Source: an uncultured Candidatus Saccharibacteria bacterium
GTDB lineage: Bacteria > Patescibacteriota > Saccharimonadia > Saccharimonadales > Saccharimonadaceae
Direction: 5' to 3'
Length of the DNA: 9,461 nt
Assembly (NCBI GenBank): GCA_937990205.1
Contig: CALKRO010000089.1
Span: forward strand, 1-9,461
Shown in pieces: positions 1 to 6,177 of this stretch (position 1 is the stretch's first letter; every line of letters begins with the position of its first letter). Made by a program: the position numbers and the translations under genes. The notes under the pieces were generated by a model. The model did not search any database. It worked only from the letters and a program-made list of their open reading frames with translations, and was not told the origin of the DNA.

Positions 1-1550
1 GAAAGATAAAGCCCCATCAAATCACGCTCCCAAAGTAGTTGATCCTTTTCGGAAACTTGAGTAGGTGATGGTTGAATAACTGGTTCTGGAATCGAACCGG
101 CATCACCCATCATCCCGAAGAGGTCGGTTTGACCAGAGGCCTTGTCTTTTTGGACTTTGGCACCATAGGCTTGAATATCTTCGAGATTAAACAAAAGGTC
201 AGAACGGTCTCCAAAACGATCAAAAGCGCCGGTTTTGATCGCTGATTCCCAAGATTTTTTATTAAATTTGGAACCGTCGACACGTGCCGCGAAATCACAG
301 ACCGACTTGAAGGGTCCATTTTTATCGCGCTCAGGAATGACAATATCTTCCACTAAGGCCTTACCCATACTTTTAATCGCAGCTAGACCGAAACGAATGG
401 TATTTTCGCCACCGACGATACCAAAGTCAGAATAAGACTGATTGATATCTGGACCTAGCACCTTAATCCCCATGCGCTTACACTCAGCGATTTCGATAGC
501 TAGACGATCAGTCCAGCGCATATCAGAGGTCATTAGTGCGGCCATGAAGGCGTCTGGATAATGCGCCTTAAGATATGCGGTCCAATAAGCCACCAAACCA
601 TAACACGCGGCGTGAGACTTGTTAAAACAGTAGTTCGCGAAGTCGAGCAACTGCGACCAGAAAGTTTCCGCCTGTTCCTCGGTGGCACCACCCACCTCTT
701 GAGCACCTTTAATAAACTCCGGCTTCACCTTATTCATGAGGTCGACTTTCTTTTTACCCACCGCCTTACGAAGCGTATCCGCCTGACCACCGGTAAAGCC
801 ACACCATTCCTTGGAGATCTGCATGAACTGCTCTTGATAAATCAAAATACCGTAAGTAGATTTCAAAGCATTCTCGAGACCAGGGTGAAGATAAGTAATC
901 GGTTCTTCCCCGTGCTTACGACGAATAAAGGAATCAATAAACTGCATCGGGCCCGGACGATAAAGGGCCACCATAGCGATGATATCTTCAAAGCTACTGG
1001 CACGAAGATCTTTCAAATAGCGTTTCATACCGGCCGATTCAAGCTGGAAAACACCTGTGGTTTCGGCGCGTTGTAGAAGTTCATAAGATTTTTGATCATC
1101 GAGTGGAATACTATAGAGATCGACGTCATCGTGATACACCTTACGGATCATACGCAAGGCATTATTAATTACCGAAAGGTTAGAAAGACCCAAAAAGTCC
1201 ATCTTAAGAAGGCCTAATTCCTCGACCTGAGTCGAAGGATACTGCGTGGCTAGTGGACCCTTAGCGGAAACTTCGAGTGGTAAGAATTTGACCAATTCAT
1301 CCGGCGCAATCACTACACCACAGGCATGTACACCGTGAGAGCGAATAGTGCCCTCGAGCTTGGAAGCGTAATCAATTACACGCTTAGCGACCGGGTTGTG
1401 TTCATATTCGTGCTTGAGGTCGGGTGCGGTCTTAATCGCGTCAGTTAATTTGACATGGTGGCCCATCACCGGGTCTGGCACGAGTTTGGCAATACGGTCA
1501 GCCTCCGCATAAGGAACTTCGAGCACACGCGCAACATCACGCACGGCGTT
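1..1550 (-). CDS. dnaE: DNA polymerase III alpha subunit, C-terminal portion (frameshifted from the N-terminal part, truncated by window edge)
   Basis: Reading the minus strand from 1550 leftwards gives about 516 codons with no stop down to base 1. It continues the replicase where the 1537-3018 frame stops. Visible landmarks in order are AVRDVARVLEVPY at the start, then HGVHACGVVIAP, then LLKMDFLGL with the third catalytic aspartate of the family (codon 1199-1197), then YRPGPM, CFNKSHAACYG and RFGLAAIKSMG (helix-hairpin-helix region). It ends at LWERDLMGLYLS, which in DnaE precedes the OB-fold region. Family members are usually about 1,100-1,200 residues, so roughly 100-200 residues lie off the left edge. 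The piece has no ribosome binding site and no start of its own. It needs the upstream frame, and TGA sits in frame immediately before its first codon. Identity is secure. Whether the break is biological or a sequence error is open. Confidence 0.9.
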
Positions 1551-3018
1551 TCATTTTACCGAAGGTGACGATGTTGGCCACGCGATCCTTACCGTATTTT
1601 TCCGTACAATACTCAATTACTTCATCACGACGAGTATCCTGAATGTCGGTATCAATATCCGGCATCGAGATACGGTCCGGATTCAAGAAACGCTCGAAGA
1701 GAAGACCATATTTCATCGGATCAAGCTCGGTGATACGCAAAGCGTAAGCTAGAATAGAGCCGGCAGCCGAGCCACGACCTGGGCCGTAAATAATACGCTT
1801 AGTCTTACCCCACATAATGAAGTCTTGGACGATCAAGAAGTAACCATTGTAGCCCATACGGTCGACAACGCTTAATTCATAATCGATACGTTCAAGAATT
1901 TCTGGAGATAATAGTTTGCGACATTCTTCAACCGACCAATCTTGTACCTCTTCCTGAGTTTTACCGCCATAGCGAAAAGCCAGGCCACGAAAAACCAACT
2001 TATCGAGATAAGTTTTATCGGTCTCACCTTCTGGCACGGGAAACTTCGGAATCAGGATACGCCCGAGTTTCATGTCGACGTCACAACGTTCGGCAATCTT
2101 GCGAGAGTTTTTAATGGCGTCAGGGTAATCTTTACCCCAACGATCAATAATTTCTTGCGGGGGAATGACGTGAAGCTGAAAATCCTTCAAAGTCATACGG
2201 TTCTGGTCGGAAAGATTGGCCGCTGTACCGATACAGAGGAGAATTTCATGAGCATCCTGGTCTTCGTGTTTCAGATAATGCCCGTCACAGGTCACGACCA
2301 GTGGTAAACCAGTTTCCTTGGCGATTTGTTGTAAGCCTCGATTAATGCGGTCTTGAACATCCCAGTGAGTTGGCGACTCGGGGTGGCCATGATCCTGCAT
2401 CTCGAGATAAAAACGATCCTTATAAACTTCTTTATACCAATCAACCAGTTTTCTGGCACCATCGATGTCGCCATTTTTTAGGCGCACGGAGATTTCCGAG
2501 CTAGCACAACCCGAGAGACAAATAATTCCCTCGTTGTATTTTTCCATAATTTCATGGTCAATACGAGGTTTATAATATTTACCATTAATTTCCGCTTCGG
2601 TGGCGAGACGACAGAGATTTTCAAACCCCTGATCATTCATAGCGAGCAAGGTGATGTGATAACGCACCTTATCATGCGCGGGATCCTTATCGGTACGATG
2701 TCTAGCCGCCACATAGGCTTCGAGACCCAGAATTGGCTTGATACCCGCAGATTGACCTTCCTTATAAAGCTCGATCAGGCTCGACATAGTACCGTGATCC
2801 GTAACGGCCAAAGCTTGCATGCCGGTTTCTTTGACATACTTAATGAGATCTGGAACCTTGGTCAGACCATCAAGAAGTGAGTAATGCGTATGGTTATGCA
2901 AATGCACAAAATCCGCCGGAGACAAAATGTGTCCCGGTGAATCAATTTCTTCGCAAAACTTCAAAAAATCGTCGTTATTTGCCTCGGTAGATGGAGAGGC
3001 CTCTGCGGGCGCCGACAT
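1537..3018 (-). CDS. dnaE: DNA polymerase III alpha subunit, N-terminal portion (PHP domain and first part of polymerase core), ends at a frameshift
   Basis: This is the catalytic subunit of the replicative polymerase. After a roughly 35-residue Ser/Ala/Asp-rich leader comes a PHP domain (about residues 36-250). It keeps the family's metal-ligand set: HLHNH (39-43), D50, H75 in TDHG, E100, H121, C171, and D245/H247 in CDGHY. An intact PHP domain in DnaE is associated with intrinsic 3'-5' proofreading, so that activity is inferred here. The polymerase core follows with GPGRGSAAGS (412-421) and PDIDTD (453-458), where D454 and D456 match the first two catalytic aspartates. The frame then reads TFGKMKRRA and stops at TGA, where relatives continue with an AR-A-RDVARV-like segment. 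That continuation is present in another frame. The ATG follows the stop of the YtxH-like gene with no spacer, so translation is probably coupled. This half lacks the third catalytic aspartate and cannot be a working polymerase alone. Confidence 0.93.
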   Translation of the reverse strand: MSAPAEASPSTEANNDDFLKFCEEIDSPGHILSPADFVHLHNHTHYSLLDGLTKVPDLIKYVKETGMQALAVTDHGTMSSLIELYKEGQSAGIKPILGLEAYVAARHRTDKDPAHDKVRYHITLLAMNDQGFENLCRLATEAEINGKYYKPRIDHEIMEKYNEGIICLSGCASSEISVRLKNGDIDGARKLVDWYKEVYKDRFYLEMQDHGHPESPTHWDVQDRINRGLQQIAKETGLPLVVTCDGHYLKHEDQDAHEILLCIGTAANLSDQNRMTLKDFQLHVIPPQEIIDRWGKDYPDAIKNSRKIAERCDVDMKLGRILIPKFPVPEGETDKTYLDKLVFRGLAFRYGGKTQEEVQDWSVEECRKLLSPEILERIDYELSVVDRMGYNGYFLIVQDFIMWGKTKRIIYGPGRGSAAGSILAYALRITELDPMKYGLLFERFLNPDRISMPDIDTDIQDTRRDEVIEYCTEKYGKDRVANIVTFGKMKRRA

Positions 3019-3318
3019 TTACTCCTCAGTGTCGTCGGTTAAATCAGAAACTGCATCTTCGACAGGTTCTATAATCTCGTCTTCGATCTCAGCAGCTTTC
3101 TTTGCAAATTTTTGCTTAAATTTTCCAAAATTAGTTTTCTGTTCGTGATAAATCTTGCCTAGATTCTCTTTTTGATCGTGGTAGATTTTGCCACCTTTGG
3201 CCTTAATTTCAGCACGAGTTTCTTTGCCAGACTTTGGAGCAGAAAGAACCCCAGCAATCGCACCAAGAGCCATACCAAATATAGCACCGAGAACAAAATG
3301 ACCAGTAGATTTTTTCAT
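3019..3318 (-). CDS. YtxH-like small membrane protein with hendecad repeats
   Basis: A 99-residue protein. Residues 8-26 form a Gly/Ala-rich membrane segment followed by APKSGKETR (28-36), the signature pattern of the YtxH family, small membrane proteins of unknown biochemical role. Residues 43-71 hold an 11-residue repeat: GKIYHDQKENL (43-53), GKIYHEQKTNF (54-64) and a partial copy GKFKQKF (65-71). This suggests an amphipathic helix or coiled coil. The last 20 or so residues are strongly acidic (IEDEIIEP, DDTEE). The start is secured by a strong AAAGGAGG Shine-Dalgarno a few bases upstream (plus-strand 3322-3329). The stop TAA abuts the dnaE ATG, so the two genes form one transcript, driven by the extended -10 promoter at 3346-3354. 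The family call is good. Why it is coupled to the replicase is unknown. Confidence 0.82.
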   Translation of the reverse strand: MKKSTGHFVLGAIFGMALGAIAGVLSAPKSGKETRAEIKAKGGKIYHDQKENLGKIYHEQKTNFGKFKQKFAKKAAEIEDEIIEPVEDAVSDLTDDTEE

Positions 3319-3345
3319 ATTCCTCCTTTTTGTTAATATATTTAT

Positions 3346-3354
3346 ATTATAACA
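3346..3354 (-). promoter_or_regulatory. Extended -10 promoter for ytxH-like/dnaE unit
   Basis: On the minus strand the sequence TGTTATAAT matches an extended -10 (TGN plus consensus TATAAT). No convincing -35 is seen 16-18 bases upstream, which is usual for extended -10 promoters. A start of transcription near 3339 would leave a leader of about 20 bases containing the AAAGGAGG ribosome binding site. Confidence 0.65.
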
Positions 3355-3391
3355 CGAACGAACAAGACCATAAATCGTTTTATAACAGACA

Positions 3392-3400
3392 TGATATAAT
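3392..3400 (+). promoter_or_regulatory. Extended -10 promoter for the thermonuclease-like gene
   Basis: TGATATAAT on the plus strand is again TGN plus a perfect TATAAT. It lies 38 bases from the minus-strand -10 and faces the other way. The predicted transcription start near 3407 gives a leader of about 34 bases. No clear Shine-Dalgarno precedes the ATG at 3441. A 7-base direct repeat GCAATAT occurs in this leader at 3405-3411 and 3421-3427, with no assigned role. Confidence 0.6.
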
Positions 3401-3440
3401 TAACGCAATATACACTAAGAGCAATATGTAGTGAAAAAAC

Positions 3441-4691
3441 ATGAGAGATAGAAATAAAATGATTATTTGTATTTTTATAATAATCATTGCCATTTTTGGC
3501 ATAAATTTTACTATTGACTTAACGGACCAGGTGGGACTTGATCGTAATAACACGCCAATTCAAATTATGGAGGTTTCAGATGAGTATACGTTAAATTATA
3601 CTGAACATTCAAAAGTTCTAATTGGCAAAATTTCTGGTATTAGTAAATTCGTAAAACTCAAGGTAGCAGAACAAGATGTCGCCGTACAGAATCTTCGCAA
3701 CCATATCGGGGAATTTGAATATGAGCTAAAAGACATAGCTGAAGGTGAAAGTACAACCAATATCTCGGTCACTGACGGTAAGAGATCGACAACTAAAGCT
3801 GTAGGACTTAACCGTCAAACCAAGGAATCTTACGATAAAGAAAAATTAGAAGAAGCTATCTCTCGCGTTGAAAAATCTTTAGATGAGGCTGAAAGTAATC
3901 CTTTAGATGAAAATATTACAAAAATCGAACAATCCCTTAGCTCTCTACCAGATGAACTTAAAGGAAAATATCAGGACCGTCTAAATTCTGTAAAAAATAC
4001 CCTAAAGTCCGCATCCGCTTCGAACGCGGTGACTAAGACTAGCATGTATTCAGTAGCAAACGTAATCGATGGTGATACTATAGATTTAGTAATTAACGGC
4101 AAGACTGAAAGAATTCGCATGATTGGTCTAGACACACCTGAAACCAAAGACCCTAGAAAACCGGTTCAGTGTTTTGGTCAGGAAGCCAGTCAGAGAATGC
4201 GTGAGTTGGTGAATGGGAAAAATGTATATATCGAACAAGATCCGACACAAGGTGAACGAGATAAGTACGGACGTCTTTTACTTTATATCTTTCTTGATGA
4301 TAGGACAAATGTAGCATATAAAATGATTTATGATGGTTATGGTCACGAATACACCTATAATACTCCGCATAAATATCAAAATCAGTTTAAGAATGCCCAA
4401 AAAGATGCAGAGAACAATAAGCGTGGTCTTTGGGCAGAAAACACTTGCGCTGGAGACACTAACAAATCCGCAGTAAAAGAATCACCACAATCTAGTGCGC
4501 ATCCAGCCCCAGCACCAAGCTATACTGCGCCAAAATCAGCAGCGCCAGTCTATGTAGCGCCAAACGCAGGAATGACATGTCCGGCGAACTGTACGCAAGC
4601 TAGACAATGGGGTATGGCTGGCATGAGAGCTGGTCATCCATGTTACTCACTAAAGCTTGATAGGGATAGAGACGGCATTGCTTGCGAATAG
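3441..4691 (+). CDS. Exported or membrane-anchored thermonuclease-family (SNase) protein with Excalibur domain
   Basis: A 416-residue multi-domain nuclease, predicted to act outside the cell membrane. Residues 7-25 form a hydrophobic anchor or signal segment without a lipobox. Residues about 45-125 look like an Ig-like beta domain, and about 130-190 are charged and helical. The staphylococcal-nuclease domain spans about 203-335. By alignment to S. aureus nuclease it keeps Ca2+ ligands D212, D231 and T232 and catalytic R226, E234 and R278 (motifs IDGDT, GLDTPET, DKYGR). A Pro/Ala-rich linker (346-376) leads to an Excalibur-type Ca2+-binding end with C380, C384, C401 and DRDRDGIACE (407-416). 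All key residues are present, so an active Ca2+-dependent DNase/RNase is likely. It is the only plus-strand gene, and three hand-counted blocks average about 36% G+C against about 52% for two blocks of dnaE. ATG 3459 is an alternative start, as neither has a good ribosome binding site. A role in nucleotide salvage or attack on extracellular DNA is inferred. Confidence 0.92.
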   Translation: MRDRNKMIICIFIIIIAIFGINFTIDLTDQVGLDRNNTPIQIMEVSDEYTLNYTEHSKVLIGKISGISKFVKLKVAEQDVAVQNLRNHIGEFEYELKDIAEGESTTNISVTDGKRSTTKAVGLNRQTKESYDKEKLEEAISRVEKSLDEAESNPLDENITKIEQSLSSLPDELKGKYQDRLNSVKNTLKSASASNAVTKTSMYSVANVIDGDTIDLVINGKTERIRMIGLDTPETKDPRKPVQCFGQEASQRMRELVNGKNVYIEQDPTQGERDKYGRLLLYIFLDDRTNVAYKMIYDGYGHEYTYNTPHKYQNQFKNAQKDAENNKRGLWAENTCAGDTNKSAVKESPQSSAHPAPAPSYTAPKSAAPVYVAPNAGMTCPANCTQARQWGMAGMRAGHPCYSLKLDRDRDGIACE

Positions 4692-4701
4692 AGCATGCAT
4701 A

Positions 4702-4724
4702 AATTTCTAGAATAGAATTATTTT
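4702..4724. terminator. Weak candidate terminator between convergent genes
   Basis: AATTTCTA, loop GAA, then TAGAATT form a seven-pair stem with one bulged T, followed on the plus strand by ATTTT. It sits in the 40-base gap between the convergent nuclease gene and the one-TM gene, where termination is expected. The stem is AT-rich and weak, so this is tentative. Confidence 0.3.
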
Positions 4725-4731
4725 AAGATAT

Positions 4732-5043
4732 TTATTTCGAAGTCTTTTTAGTAGCCGTCTTTTTCGCAGGTGTGCGAGATTTGGATGGATTTATAAAACT
4801 CATCAGCTTCTTAGTCAGAATATCCTTCACTAAACTTTTCGCAAGAGGTCCGACCGAGGTCATATCCTTAATATTATCTGCCACATCATCGGCTTTTTCG
4901 GCAATGGATTGACCGGTTTGGACCTTGATTTCAATCTCTGACAACAAGTGAATGAATTTAACCAAGAAAATAATTCCGACAACCAGAAAGACTAATAAAG
5001 TCATTGATAAAATAGCTACTAAAATCCATTCTGCTGTATTCAT
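4732..5043 (-). CDS. Small single-pass membrane protein with basic Lys/Ala/Thr tail (unknown function)
   Basis: A 103-residue protein. Residues 5-29 form one long hydrophobic segment. Residues about 32-75 form a charged helical stretch (EIEIKVQTGQ, ADDVADNIKDM) reminiscent of small DUF948-type membrane proteins, without enough sequence to assert membership. The C-terminus (88-103) is strongly basic, SRTPAKKTATKKTSK, resembling histone H1-like tails. An acidic N-terminus and lysines after the membrane segment suggest N-out/C-in, placing the tail in the cytoplasm. The start is supported by GAAAGG six bases upstream of the ATG, and by the TGCTAAAAT promoter element 19 bases further up. It is a single-gene unit, convergent with the nuclease gene. 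The tail type recurs on the six-TM protein at 6178-6936. No function can be assigned. Confidence 0.75.
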   Translation of the reverse strand: MNTAEWILVAILSMTLLVFLVVGIIFLVKFIHLLSEIEIKVQTGQSIAEKADDVADNIKDMTSVGPLAKSLVKDILTKKLMSFINPSKSRTPAKKTATKKTSK

Positions 5044-5062
5044 ATAAACCTTTCTGCTAACT

Positions 5063-5071
5063 ATTTTAGCA
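5063..5071 (-). promoter_or_regulatory. Extended -10 promoter of the one-TM protein gene
   Basis: The minus strand reads TGCTAAAAT within the 13-base block TTATGCTAAAATA. The same 13 bases occur upstream of the DUF308-like gene (6963-6975 region). It is an extended -10 (TGN plus TAAAAT) with no clear -35, placed between the galU terminator and the ribosome binding site of this gene. Confidence 0.6.
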
Positions 5072-5080
5072 TAAGTTCGA

Positions 5081-5118
5081 TGAAATAAAAATATAACTGG
5101 AACTGCCAGTTATATTTT
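5081..5118 (-). terminator. Intrinsic terminator downstream of galU
   Basis: A perfect 13-base inverted repeat, AAAATATAACTGG (5088-5100) and CCAGTTATATTTT (5106-5118), with a 5-base loop. Read leftwards the stem runs into TTTTTATTT. It lies about 65 bases past the galU stop. Bases 5119-5184 in between hold nothing I can identify. Because the arms end in A/T runs it could also act weakly in the plus direction. Confidence 0.8.
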
Positions 5119-5184
5119 CTTAGCCAAGCGGATTACGGGTTATGCTGTGATCTTCACGGATGGCATTTTACTTTGTATTGAAAT

Positions 5185-6063
5185 TTAGATTTCGCGGATA
5201 AACTTCTTGATATCTTCGCCAAAATCTTCATACATGAAGTCATAGGCAAGCGAAGCAAGTGCATAATTCTTTGGATCACCAGTGGTCATCCAGCGACCTT
5301 TAGTTTTTTCGACGTAGACGTTGCCAGTTTCTGCCATCTTAGTAATGGCATCGACGGTCCAGAGCTCATTATCGAGACCAATATTCTTTGGATCAAGATG
5401 TTCAAAAACTTCTGGAGTCAAGAGATAGCGACCATAAGAGGTGAGATTAGATGGAGCCTGTTCAATAGCTGGTTTTTCGATAATATTTTCGAGGGTTTGA
5501 AGTTCGGTGTCACGAAGTTTGATAATGCCGTACTTATTTAAAACTTCGCGTGGCATTTCTTGAGAAATAATGATTGCCTTAGCATCTTCATGCTTCTTGT
5601 ATGAATCAATCAAGGTTTTGATATCAGAATGACCGAAAACTACATCGTCAGAATAAGCTACCACGAAAGCCTCATCGTCACGGATGTAAGGACGGGCGGA
5701 AGCGATTGGTGAACCATTACCATATGGATAGCTTTGATCTTGTTCAATGACGGTGATTTTTGGAAAATCTAACACGTGTTGCACAGGAGCGTAACGATCT
5801 AATTTGCCCTGAGAAGCAAGTTGCTTGCGGATACGGTTGACGGAATTATTAAAATAATCCTCGTAGATACCTTTGCCTTCTGGGGTAGCGACGATGATAA
5901 TTTCTTTGATGCCTGCATCCACACATTCTTCAACTACGAGTTGCATGATTGGGCGATTGCCAAGTGGAAGCATGGCCTTAGGTACGGTTTTAGTAATTGG
6001 TAGATAGCGGCTAGCAAAGCCAGCGTCAGTAATAACAGCCTTGGTAGGTAACTTATATTTCAT
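5185..6063 (-). CDS. galU: UTP--glucose-1-phosphate uridylyltransferase (GalU-like nucleotidyltransferase)
   Basis: A predicted cytoplasmic enzyme joining UTP and glucose-1-phosphate to give UDP-glucose for envelope glycans. At 292 residues it has normal GalU length. Visible family features are the N-terminal nucleotide-binding loop region (7-36, with SRYLPITKTVPKAMLP), SDD (128-130), IIEKP (184-188), the GalU hallmark APSNL...GRYLLTPEVF (193-210), DNELWTVDAI (221-230) and TGDPKNY (251-257). The loop usually written AAGxGTR reads DAGFASR (13-19), replacing the second glycine by alanine. The usual GLGHA segment reads YGNGSPI (104-110). The start at 6063 is chosen because AAGGAG lies five bases upstream (6069-6074). 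An in-frame ATG at 6111 lies inside the promoter, so it cannot be used from that promoter. The gene is its own unit with promoter and terminator. The exact sugar or nucleotide specificity is less certain than the family. Confidence 0.83.
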   Translation of the reverse strand: MKYKLPTKAVITDAGFASRYLPITKTVPKAMLPLGNRPIMQLVVEECVDAGIKEIIIVATPEGKGIYEDYFNNSVNRIRKQLASQGKLDRYAPVQHVLDFPKITVIEQDQSYPYGNGSPIASARPYIRDDEAFVVAYSDDVVFGHSDIKTLIDSYKKHEDAKAIIISQEMPREVLNKYGIIKLRDTELQTLENIIEKPAIEQAPSNLTSYGRYLLTPEVFEHLDPKNIGLDNELWTVDAITKMAETGNVYVEKTKGRWMTTGDPKNYALASLAYDFMYEDFGEDIKKFIREI

Positions 6064-6082
6064 AATTTCTCCTTGAGTCTTA

Positions 6083-6111
6083 ATTATACAAGATTGACGT
6101 GTAATAGTCAA
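6083..6111 (-). promoter_or_regulatory. Strong sigma70-type promoter of galU
   Basis: On the minus strand TTGACT (6111-6106), a 17-base spacer and a perfect TATAAT (6088-6083). This is the best canonical promoter in the window. A start near 6076 puts the AAGGAG ribosome binding site almost at the 5' end of the mRNA, so the leader is very short. Confidence 0.85.
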
Positions 6112-6141
6112 AGATTACAGGGGTGGATTAAATTGACAAAT

Positions 6142-6167
6142 AAAAAATAGGGCACATGGCCCTATTT
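6142..6167 (-). terminator. Intrinsic terminator of the DUF308-like gene
   Basis: A perfect 9-base stem, AAATAGGGC (6145-6153) and GCCCTATTT (6159-6167), with a 5-base loop. It is followed in the minus direction by TTTTTTATTT. It begins about 10 bases after the stop codon at 6178 and separates this unit from the galU promoter. The plus side has no T-run, so it acts one way. Confidence 0.88.
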
Positions 6168-6177
6168 CAAATTGACT

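Noticed and set aside
561..1076. A 171-codon open frame on the plus strand inside dnaE
   Set aside because: It lies antisense to clearly conserved DnaE sequence, has no ribosome binding site or recognisable domain, and is explained by the codon bias of the real gene.
1537..1539. TGA read as a sense codon (Gracilibacteria-type code) to rescue dnaE
   Set aside because: Reading through TGA stays in the wrong frame, since the continuation is in another frame. No other gene in the window has in-frame TGA.
3130..3195. Direct DNA repeat inside the YtxH-like gene as a CRISPR or mobile repeat
   Set aside because: It is two and a half copies of a 33-base unit that stay in frame and encode an 11-residue helical repeat, so it is protein structure and not a repeat element.
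5119..5165. Possible tRNA gene suggested by GCCAAGCGGAT and CTGTGATCT
   Set aside because: Only a D-arm-like string is present. There is no TTCGAATC-like T-loop, no acceptor stem pairing and no consistent anticodon stem.
6064..6111. N-terminal extension of galU by 16 residues from the ATG at 6111
   Set aside because: The extra residues cover the -10 and -35 of a canonical promoter and have no homology-like character. The start at 6063 has a proper AAGGAG.
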